A program made the position numbers and the translations under genes. Of a stretch of 8,932 nt of DNA, positions 1 through 5,263 are shown piece after piece. The notes beneath the pieces are model-generated. The model had not been told where the DNA came from. It searched no databases and worked only from the letters and a program-made list of their open reading frames with translations. This DNA is from Palsa-872 sp036844615 (GTDB lineage: Bacteria; Chloroflexota; Dormibacteria; Dormibacterales; Dormibacteraceae), in contig DAIUFK010000082.1 of assembly GCA_036844615.1 (NCBI GenBank), forward strand, positions 1 to 8,932, in the 5' to 3' direction. How positions within the stretch are numbered: position 1 is the first letter of the stretch; each line of letters opens with the position of its first letter.

Positions 1-48
1 TAAAAGCCCAGGGGGTTCAACGTCGCAGCTTACGTTCCACTAAGTAAC

Positions 49-132
49 ATCCCTCGGTCGCGCGGGCGCAGCCGGAAGCGCCGCGATCGGATCGCCGTTC
101 TTGTCTCGCTCGCCGTCATCGTCGCGGGCGGC
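49..132 (+). other. In-frame signal-anchor coding extension of the S11 peptidase, no standard start codon
   Basis: Read in the frame of the carboxypeptidase, this stretch encodes PRSRGRSRKRRDR, then the hydrophobic run IAVLVSLAVIVAGGV, then continues without break into the GTG at 133. This is a textbook positively charged N-region plus membrane helix and is what an S11 enzyme needs for export. Between the in-frame TAA at 1-3 and 133 there is no ATG, GTG or TTG in this frame. The best candidate is the AUC codon at 49, which lies a few bases after a TACGTT hexamer (31-36). A sequencing or assembly error near 1-50 is the main alternative. Confidence 0.6.
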
Positions 133-1041
133 GTGACGACGAGCTTCGTGGCGGTCAAGCAGAAGGCGGTCTCCTTCGACCTGAAGCGGGCCAGCGCTCC
201 GGCCCCAGCCGAGTTCGACCACTTCGACTTCTCGAACCTCTGGCTCGCGACCAACCCTCAGCCTCACCTGGCGATCCACGGCCAGGCCGCTTACCTCGTC
301 GACCTGGACTCGCGGTTGGTGCTGTGGCAGCGCGACCCTGAGACTTCGCGCGCTCCCGCGAGCCTGACCAAGCTCATCACCGCGATGGTCGCCGCCGATG
401 ACGCAGGCTCGTTGGACACCGTGGTGCAGGTCACGAGGGCCGCGACCCAGATCACCCCAAGCGTCATGGGCCTATCCGCGGGCGAACGCCTCACAGTGCG
501 CCAGCTGCTTGACGGCCTCTTCCTCGACTCGGGCAACGACGCCGCGGAAGCGCTCGCCCAGGGCATAGTGCCGCGCGACAGGTTCATCCGCCAGATGAAC
601 CAGAAGGCGACCAGCATCGGCCTTACCGCCAGCCACTTCGTCAACCCCAGCGGCCTCGACGCACGTGGCCACGGGATGTCGGCCCACGACCTCGCCCACG
701 TCGCCGCTTACCTCGACAAGTACTACCCCGAGCTGGCCGCCATCGCCGCCACGAGAGAGATTTCAATTCCAGCCAGCTCCACCCACAAGGCCTTCTACCC
801 TCGCAACCTGAACGGAATGCTGTGGTCCTACCCCGGCGCGACTGGACTCAAGACCGGCCTCACCGACAACGCCGGCGGCTGCATGCTCGCGACCGCCACT
901 CGTGGCGGCAGGCACCTCATTGCCGTGGTCCTCAACGCGACAGGAGTCTCCATGGGTGACGCCACTGTTCTCCTCAACTACGGCTTCAGCGTCCAACCTC
1001 GACTCGCCCTATGGCCGGTGCCGACCGCCTCTACCTCATGA
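133..1041 (+). CDS. D-alanyl-D-alanine carboxypeptidase, peptidase S11 family
   Basis: Penicillin-binding serine peptidase expected to trim the terminal D-Ala from peptidoglycan stem peptides outside the membrane. Counting from the GTG at 133, all three active-site motifs of the family are visible: S77-L-T-K80 (nucleophile motif), S133-G-N135 and K240-T-G242, in the usual order and spacing. The C-terminal beta domain of E. coli PBP5-type enzymes is absent, giving a short, catalytic-domain-only protein. The chosen GTG is only the first standard start codon. The same frame is open from position 4 and, upstream of 133, encodes a basic stretch followed by a hydrophobic helix, so the real N-terminus is probably further upstream (see 49-132). 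The gene ends 19 nt before enolase. Family call is firm; the exact physiological role (DD-carboxypeptidase or endopeptidase) is inferred. Confidence 0.9.
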   Translation: MTTSFVAVKQKAVSFDLKRASAPAPAEFDHFDFSNLWLATNPQPHLAIHGQAAYLVDLDSRLVLWQRDPETSRAPASLTKLITAMVAADDAGSLDTVVQVTRAATQITPSVMGLSAGERLTVRQLLDGLFLDSGNDAAEALAQGIVPRDRFIRQMNQKATSIGLTASHFVNPSGLDARGHGMSAHDLAHVAAYLDKYYPELAAIAATREISIPASSTHKAFYPRNLNGMLWSYPGATGLKTGLTDNAGGCMLATATRGGRHLIAVVLNATGVSMGDATVLLNYGFSVQPRLALWPVPTASTS

Positions 1042-1046
1042 CCGCC

Positions 1047-1052
1047 TAGACT
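1047..1052 (+). promoter_or_regulatory. Putative -10 box for leaderless eno transcript
   Basis: TAGACT fits the TAnnnT pattern and ends 8 nt before the eno GTG at 1061. No Shine-Dalgarno-like sequence lies between them, so transcription may begin at or next to the start codon. No convincing -35 hexamer is visible. Confidence 0.4.
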
Positions 1053-1060
1053 CTCCGGTC

Positions 1061-2332
1061 GTGGTTCGACTCACCGGTCTCTCCGCCCAGGAGGTCCTGG
1101 ATTCACGCGGAAATCCGACGATCTCAGTCACCGCCTACACCGACTCAGGCACCGGCACGGCGATAGTCCCATCAGGCGCCTCCACCGGTAAGCACGAGGC
1201 CGTGGAGCTTCGTGATGGCGACCCCTCGCGATACGGAGGCAAGGGCGTGCAGAAAGCGGTCTGGAACGTAGAGAACGAGATCGCCGAGAAGGTGATCGGC
1301 CTCGACATCTCCGACCAGTCGGCGCTCGACGCCACGCTGATCGCGCTTGACGGCACCCGCGACAAGTCGCGCCTCGGCGCCAACGCGATCCTCGGCGTCT
1401 CCCTGGCCGGTGCTCGTGCCGCCGCGCAGGCGATGGATACCCCGCTCTACAGATATCTCGGCGGAGCCCAGGCTCACCTGCTGCCTCTGCCGATGGCGAA
1501 CATCCTCAACGGAGGCGCGCACGCCGACACCTCTGTTGACCTGCAGGAGTTCATGGTCTGCCCGGTCGGGGCGCCTAGCTTCAGCGAGGCGATCCGCGCG
1601 GTGTCCGAGGTGTACCACTCGCTTAAGGGCGTCCTGAAAAAGCAGAAGCTCGCGACCGGCGTCGGCGACGAGGGCGGCTTCGCGCCGAACCTCACCTCGA
1701 ACGAGGAGGCGCTGAAGCTGATCGTCGACGCAATCGTCGCCGCAGGCTACCGGCCGGGAGCGGAGGTCGCGCTCGCCCTCGACCCGGCGGCCAGCGAATT
1801 CTTCAAGAACGGAACCTACAACCTGTCAGGCGAAGGGCGGACGCTCAGCGCCGCCGAGCTGGTGGACCTCTACGAAGATTGGATTTCGCGCTATCCGATC
1901 GTAAGCATCGAAGACGGCATGGCGGAGGACGACTGGGCAGGCTGGAAGCTCCTCACGGAACGCCTCGGAGACCGGGTCCAGCTCGTCGGTGACGACCTCT
2001 TCGTGACCAACGTGGAGCGGCTGACGGAGGGAATCGAAAAGGGAGTTGCCAACTCGATACTCATCAAGGTCAATCAAATCGGCACGTTGAGCGAAACTCT
2101 GCAAGCGATCGACACCGCGCGCACAGCTCACTACTCCGCGGTGATCTCCCATCGGTCCGGCGAGACCGAGGACACAACGATCGCGGACCTGGCCGTTGCG
2201 ACGGGCGCCGGCATGATCAAGACGGGAGCCCCCGCCAGGGCCGAGCGCGTTGCCAAGTACAACCGCTTGCTTGCGATCGAGCACGAGCTCGGCGCCGGCG
2301 CCTACTACGCACAGGCTTCGAGCCTGCCGTGA
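1061..2332 (+). CDS. eno: Enolase (phosphopyruvate hydratase)
   Basis: Cytosolic glycolytic enzyme converting 2-phosphoglycerate to phosphoenolpyruvate. The 423-aa product has the normal family length and begins VVRLTGLSAQEVLDSRGNPT, the conserved enolase N-terminus, which fixes the start at GTG 1061 although the frame is open further upstream inside the preceding gene. Magnesium ligands D241 (ALDPAASEF), E284 (SIEDGMAEDDW) and D311 (VGDDLFVTN), catalytic E204 (GDEGGFAPN) and K336 (ILIKVNQIGT), the SHRSGETED loop and the MIKTGAP lysine are all present. The stop codon overlaps the next start as GTGA, implying translational coupling to the PLP enzyme downstream. That neighbour is unusual; in many Gram-positive-type genomes eno is followed by a divisome gene (FtsB/DivIC family). 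Nothing in the sequence suggests a loss of function. Confidence 0.98.
   Translation: MVRLTGLSAQEVLDSRGNPTISVTAYTDSGTGTAIVPSGASTGKHEAVELRDGDPSRYGGKGVQKAVWNVENEIAEKVIGLDISDQSALDATLIALDGTRDKSRLGANAILGVSLAGARAAAQAMDTPLYRYLGGAQAHLLPLPMANILNGGAHADTSVDLQEFMVCPVGAPSFSEAIRAVSEVYHSLKGVLKKQKLATGVGDEGGFAPNLTSNEEALKLIVDAIVAAGYRPGAEVALALDPAASEFFKNGTYNLSGEGRTLSAAELVDLYEDWISRYPIVSIEDGMAEDDWAGWKLLTERLGDRVQLVGDDLFVTNVERLTEGIEKGVANSILIKVNQIGTLSETLQAIDTARTAHYSAVISHRSGETEDTTIADLAVATGAGMIKTGAPARAERVAKYNRLLAIEHELGAGAYYAQASSLP
2312..2326 (+). promoter_or_regulatory. Small perfect hairpin at the eno/PLP-enzyme junction
   Basis: CAGGCT-TCG-AGCCTG forms a 6-bp perfect stem with a 3-nt loop, ending 2 nt before the GTG start of the downstream gene. 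It occupies the place of the ribosome binding site, where no Shine-Dalgarno is visible, so it could enforce coupling to eno translation. It is also coding sequence of eno (QASSLP), and chance is possible. Confidence 0.25.
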
Positions 2333-3498
2333 AGCAGGCGTCGCGGGCGGTGCACGCCGGCCGCGGCGGTAAGGCCGGCGTGGGCGCTCGAGCCCCGCTC
2401 GCACCCGACCTCAGCACGGCGGCGGTTCACGTCTACGAGGAGCTCGACGACTACGACGCGGTGGCCCGTGGTGAGCGCCCCGGTCATTACTACGGGCGCA
2501 ACTCGAACACCAACCGCGCAATGCTCGAGGCGGCGGTGGCCGAGCTTGAGGGCGCCGAAGCGGGAGTGGCCACCGGGTCGGGCATGTCGGCTCTGCACCT
2601 TTCGATCCTGGCCCTTGCGCCCAAGCCCGCAACCATTCTTGCCACGCGCGAGCTGTATGGGGGCACTCTCGCGCTTCTGCGCCAGGACCTGGAGCCTGCC
2701 GGATACGAGGCTGTTTTCGTCGACCTGAACGACCTCGATGCGGTCAGGCGCGCGATGGACGGCGCGGGCCTGGTCCTGGTGGAGACGATCACGAATCCGC
2801 TGTGCAGGGTTCCCGACCTCGACGCGATCATCGGCATGGCGCGCACAAGCGGCGTACCCGTGCTTGTCGACAACACCTTCGCCACGCCCGCGCTGTTCAG
2901 GCCGATGGAGCACGGTGCCACCGTGGTGATGCACAGCGTGACGAAGTATCTCGGCGGACATTCCGACCTCGTCGCGGGAGTGGTTGTCGGCGACGCAGCG
3001 CTGATGGCCGCAGCACGCGTCCGCTCCGTGCGGACAGGGACACCTCTCGGCCCTTTTGACGCATGGCTGGCGGTGCGCGGCCTTCGCACCCTCGACGTGC
3101 GGATGAGAAGGCACACCGACAACGCGCTGGCACTCGCGCGCGCGATGCGATCGATGCCCGGCGTCGCGAAGATCCACCATCCACTCATGGAGGACTCGCC
3201 CTCCTTCGCGGTTGCAACCCGCCTGCTGCCAGAGGGAGCGGGCGGGATGATGGCCTTCGACCTCGAAGGCGGCCGCGCGGCGGTGCAGCGCATGATGTCG
3301 CGCTTTCAGCTGGTGGCGTTCGCGGCAAGCCTCGGCGGGGTCGAGACCACGATCTCCTACCCGGAGATCACCTCGCATCGAGGTCTCACGCCCGAAGAGC
3401 GTGCCCAGCTCGGCGTCGGCCCAGGGACGGTGCGGGTGTCGGTGGGCATCGAGGCGGCCGAGGACATAGTTGCCGACTTCGCGCAGGCAATCGACTGA
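2329..3498 (+). CDS. Cys/Met-metabolism PLP enzyme (cystathionine gamma-synthase/lyase family)
   Basis: Fold-type I PLP enzyme of the trans-sulfuration family, 389 aa, acting on cystathionine, homoserine esters or related sulfur amino acids in the cytosol. The PLP lysine is K206 in HSVTKYLGGHSD. Y55-G-R57 matches the conserved Y-x-R that holds the cofactor phosphate of the partner subunit. VDNTFATP carries the aspartate that pairs with the PLP ring nitrogen. SLGGVE (E339) and the C-terminal VRVSVGIE arginine for the substrate carboxylate are present. The LYGGT segment lacks the cysteine typical of methionine gamma-lyases (LYGCT), which argues against that activity. The usual N-P-T-R after the Y-x-R motif reads N-T-N-R here. 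It starts at a GTG overlapping the eno stop by 4 nt and abuts the small membrane protein. Synthase, lyase and sulfhydrylase functions cannot be separated from sequence alone, so no symbol is given. Confidence 0.9.
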   Translation: MKQASRAVHAGRGGKAGVGARAPLAPDLSTAAVHVYEELDDYDAVARGERPGHYYGRNSNTNRAMLEAAVAELEGAEAGVATGSGMSALHLSILALAPKPATILATRELYGGTLALLRQDLEPAGYEAVFVDLNDLDAVRRAMDGAGLVLVETITNPLCRVPDLDAIIGMARTSGVPVLVDNTFATPALFRPMEHGATVVMHSVTKYLGGHSDLVAGVVVGDAALMAAARVRSVRTGTPLGPFDAWLAVRGLRTLDVRMRRHTDNALALARAMRSMPGVAKIHHPLMEDSPSFAVATRLLPEGAGGMMAFDLEGGRAAVQRMMSRFQLVAFAASLGGVETTISYPEITSHRGLTPEERAQLGVGPGTVRVSVGIEAAEDIVADFAQAID

Positions 3499-3741
3499 AT
3501 GTCCGCTTACACGCTGCTCCAGCTGTTGGAGGTGCTGGCAGCCGGCATCGTGCTCATGTTCGGCGTGTTGACTGACTCGTCTTCGGTCACCGTCGTCGCC
3601 GGGGGCTTCCTGATCGGCAAGGCAGTCCTCAACATCCTCGCCCCCGAAGGAGGCTCCGTCTACCGGAGGTCGCTGATCGGGTATTCGCTCGGCGCCTTGT
3701 TCGCCTTCATCGGCGTCGTCGCGATCCACTTCGTGGCATAG
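3499..3741 (+). CDS. Small three-helix membrane protein, unknown function
   Basis: I do not recognise this 80-aa protein. It consists almost entirely of three hydrophobic segments: about residues 6-24 (LLQLLEVLAAGIVLMFGVL), 30-47 (VTVVAGGFLIGKAVLNIL) and 58-79 (SLIGYSLGALFAFIGVVAIH). Short polar loops separate them (TDSSS, and PEGGSVYRR with two arginines). The RR in the second loop would, by the positive-inside rule, put that loop in the cytoplasm and the N-terminus outside. The ATG follows the TGA of the PLP enzyme with no gap (TGAATG), so the two are almost certainly translated together. A real gene is supported by the junction, the ATG start and the membrane-protein composition. Its link to sulfur metabolism is only positional. 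Confidence 0.7.
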   Translation: MSAYTLLQLLEVLAAGIVLMFGVLTDSSSVTVVAGGFLIGKAVLNILAPEGGSVYRRSLIGYSLGALFAFIGVVAIHFVA

Positions 3742-3748
3742 ATCGGTC

Positions 3749-3770
3749 GTGCTGGTTGACGCCCCAGCGC
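3749..3770 (+). terminator. Weak hairpin after the eno operon
   Basis: GTGCTGG pairs with CCAGCGC (7 bp including one G-U) around an 8-nt loop, 7 nt after the stop of the small membrane protein. No T-run follows, so it is not a standard intrinsic terminator. The loop contains TTGACG, which could equally be a -35 element. Low confidence. Confidence 0.2.
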
Positions 3771-3804
3771 GCAAGCGGCGTTAAGGATGGGCCTTACTGA
3801 ATGC

Positions 3805-3829
3805 TCCCCTGAGGGGAAAGGGCTCCTTT
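3805..3829 (+). promoter_or_regulatory. Tandem inverted repeats upstream of cysM
   Basis: Two small dyads stand back to back and share one A: TCCCC-TGA-GGGGA (3805-3817) and AAAGG-GCT-CCTTT (3817-3829). They sit directly upstream of the putative -10 box at 3833, where an operator or activator site would lie. The 9-mer GGGCTCCTT within the second dyad recurs upstream of der. Function is inferred from position only. Confidence 0.3.
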
Positions 3830-3832
3830 GTC

Positions 3833-3838
3833 TAACCT
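3833..3838 (+). promoter_or_regulatory. Putative -10 box for leaderless cysM transcript
   Basis: TAACCT (TAnnnT) ends 6 nt before the ATG at 3845 and no Shine-Dalgarno lies in between. This spacing favours ATG 3845 over the in-frame GTG at 3839, which would begin immediately after the box. Confidence 0.45.
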
Positions 3839-3844
3839 GTGGAT

Positions 3845-4765
3845 ATGGCGCAGGGCGTAGTCACAGCGGGTATCACGCGGCTGATCGGCAACACGCCGCT
3901 TCTGCGCATCCACATGTTCGAGCGCGAATTCCCGAACGTGGAGGTCTACGCAAAGGCCGAGTGGTTCAACCCCGGAGGCTCGGTCAAGGACCGAGCCGCG
4001 CTGTCCATGATCGAGGACGGGGAGAGGCGCGGCGCCCTCACGCACGACAAGACGATCATCGACTCGACGTCCGGCAACACGGGCATCGCGTACTCATTGG
4101 TTGGTGCCGCCAAGGGCTATCGGGTGAAGCTGGTGATGCCGAGCAACGTGAGCTCCGAGCGCAAGGCCCTCGTCGTCGCCTACGGCGCCGAGATCGTTTA
4201 CAGCGACCCCCTCGAGGGCTCGGACGGGGCGATCTTGAAGGTTCGCGAGATGGTCGAGGCAGACCCCGACCGCTATTTCTATCCCGACCAGTATTCAAAC
4301 CCTGCCAACGTGCGTGCTCACTACGACGGCACAGCGGTTGAGATCCTCGAGCAGACCTCAGGGCGCGTGACCCACTTCGTCGCGGGCCTTGGCACGACGG
4401 GAACCTTTGTCGGCACAGCGAGCCGCCTCAAGGAACAGGACTCGTCGATCCGCACCATCGCGGTGCAGCCGGAAGACTCGTTCCACGGCCTGGAGGGCCT
4501 GAAGCACCTTCCGACCGCGATAGTGCCAAGGATCTGGAACCCGAGCCTGGCGGACGAGGTTTGGGGCTGTCCCACCGAACCGGCCTACGACCTCGCGCGC
4601 GAGGTGGCGCGCACCGAGGGTCTGCTGGTCGGCCACTCGAGCGGCGCGGCCCTGTGGGCGGTGAGACGCCTGGCTGAGACCATCCGGGAAGGCGTCGTCG
4701 TCACGGTGTTCCCGGACTCAGGGGACCGGTACATCTCGACTGGCCTGTACGGCTCAAAGCCGTGA
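3845..4765 (+). CDS. cysM: Cysteine synthase family protein, CysM-like
   Basis: Fold-type II PLP enzyme of the cysteine synthase/cystathionine beta-synthase family, 306 aa. It should replace the beta-substituent of O-acetylserine or O-phosphoserine with a sulfur nucleophile to make cysteine. GNTPLLRI opens the family fold; the PLP lysine is K48 in NPGGSVKDR; S76-GNTG80 is the substrate loop and GLGTTGT the phosphate-binding loop. Compared with what I recall of M. tuberculosis CysM (O-phosphoserine dependent, using CysO thiocarboxylate), THFVAGLGTTGT is shared, and a lysine (K220, in GLKHL) falls where that enzyme has its substrate-phosphate arginine. The protein stops at GLYGSKP and lacks the C-terminal tail that closes the mycobacterial active site. 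The 4-nt GTGA overlap with a Mec+-like peptidase supports the CysM reading. An ordinary O-acetylserine CysK or a CBS-type beta-synthase remain alternatives. Confidence 0.88.
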   Translation: MAQGVVTAGITRLIGNTPLLRIHMFEREFPNVEVYAKAEWFNPGGSVKDRAALSMIEDGERRGALTHDKTIIDSTSGNTGIAYSLVGAAKGYRVKLVMPSNVSSERKALVVAYGAEIVYSDPLEGSDGAILKVREMVEADPDRYFYPDQYSNPANVRAHYDGTAVEILEQTSGRVTHFVAGLGTTGTFVGTASRLKEQDSSIRTIAVQPEDSFHGLEGLKHLPTAIVPRIWNPSLADEVWGCPTEPAYDLAREVARTEGLLVGHSSGAALWAVRRLAETIREGVVVTVFPDSGDRYISTGLYGSKP

Positions 4766-5181
4766 GGATCAGCGCCTCCGCGTTGGAGGCGGTGCACGCC
4801 CACGTCAAAGAGGGATATCCCTACGAGATCTGCGGGATGCTGGTGGCCAGGAAAGGGACGCGCGACATCGTCGACATCCGCCGCGCGACCAATTCGAACA
4901 CCACGCGGCCTCGAGACACCTACCAGATCGACCCTCTGGAGCACCGCGCCATCGAGAAGGAGTGCGACGCGGCAGGCCTGGAAATCGTCGGCTACTACCA
5001 CAGCCATCCCGATCACGCGTCGTATGCATCCATTCGCGACACCGAGCAGGCGTGGCCCGACTACTACTACGTGATCGTCTCCTGCATGGGCGGCGAGGTG
5101 AAAGAGGGCAAGGCCTTCTATCGAACGTCGTGGGACATCAGGGAGATGGTCGAGGAGCCCGTTGAGGTAGTGCCTCGGTAA
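4762..5181 (+). CDS. mec: M67 family (JAMM/MPN) zinc metallopeptidase, Mec+-like
   Basis: Small stand-alone JAMM-domain peptidase, 139 aa. The full zinc motif is intact: E22 (YEICG), H80-S-H82, S90 and D93, with the exact H-x-H-x7-S-x2-D spacing. In M. tuberculosis the relative Mec+ releases cysteine from the C-terminus of the CysO-Cys adduct made by CysM; the C-terminal VEEPVEVVPR here also resembles the end of that protein as I remember it. The start GTG overlaps the cysM stop as GTGA, so the two are translated together in the order cysM-mec. The substrate should be a ubiquitin-like sulfur carrier with a C-terminal di-glycine, but none is encoded in this window. The other possibility is a peptidase acting on ThiS/MoaD-type carriers in general. 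Confidence 0.88.
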   Translation: MRISASALEAVHAHVKEGYPYEICGMLVARKGTRDIVDIRRATNSNTTRPRDTYQIDPLEHRAIEKECDAAGLEIVGYYHSHPDHASYASIRDTEQAWPDYYYVIVSCMGGEVKEGKAFYRTSWDIREMVEEPVEVVPR

Positions 5182-5212
5182 AGCTCGGTTTTTGGGCCTG
5201 ACCTAGGTGCCG

Positions 5213-5224
5213 TCGCGGCCGCGA
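5213..5224 (+). promoter_or_regulatory. 12-bp perfect palindrome upstream of der
   Basis: TCGCGGCCGCGA is a perfect 12-bp palindrome centred about 33 nt before the putative der -10 box. A second, 8-bp palindrome (ACCTAGGT, 5201-5208) lies just upstream. Position suits a regulator-binding site, but GC-rich palindromes of this size also arise by chance. Confidence 0.2.
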
Positions 5225-5250
5225 TCCTGTGGCTGAGGGCTCCTTCCCCG

Positions 5251-5256
5251 TCTAAT
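5251..5256 (+). promoter_or_regulatory. Putative -10 box for leaderless der transcript
   Basis: TCTAAT matches the bacterial -10 consensus TATAAT at five of six positions and ends 7 nt before the GTG start of der. No Shine-Dalgarno is seen before the start codon. The upstream GGGCTCCTT (5237-5245) is shared with the cysM upstream region. Confidence 0.5.
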
Positions 5257-5263
5257 TAGCGTC

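Noticed and set aside
902..1060. Longer enolase beginning inside the carboxypeptidase gene
   Set aside because: The extra residues do not resemble any enolase, and the conserved N-terminus begins at GTG 1061 behind a -10-like box.
2305..3774. 489-codon open frame on the minus strand opposite the PLP enzyme
   Set aside because: It lies antisense to a gene with clear catalytic motifs. Its translation is Arg/His/Gly-rich with no domain pattern, as expected of a mirror frame in GC-rich coding DNA.
3756..3784. TTGACG with GTTAAG as a conventional cysM promoter
   Set aside because: The -35 match is good but the -10 is poor at every allowed spacing, and TTGACG sits in a hairpin loop. The TAACCT box close to the ATG is the better candidate, though a second promoter cannot be excluded.
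3787..4341. Frame starting ATGGGCCTTACTGAATGC with early cysteines, upstream of and overlapping cysM, as a possible cysteine-sensing leader peptide
   Set aside because: Cysteine-rich leaders before cysteine genes are known in actinobacteria, but here the cysteines are spaced apart and the frame runs some 500 nt through cysM without stopping, so it looks like a shadow frame.
5164..5193. Terminator after the M67 gene (GAGG-CCTC stem then TTTTT)
   Set aside because: The stem is only 4 bp and lies 10 nt before the T-run, and part of it is coding sequence; too weak to call.
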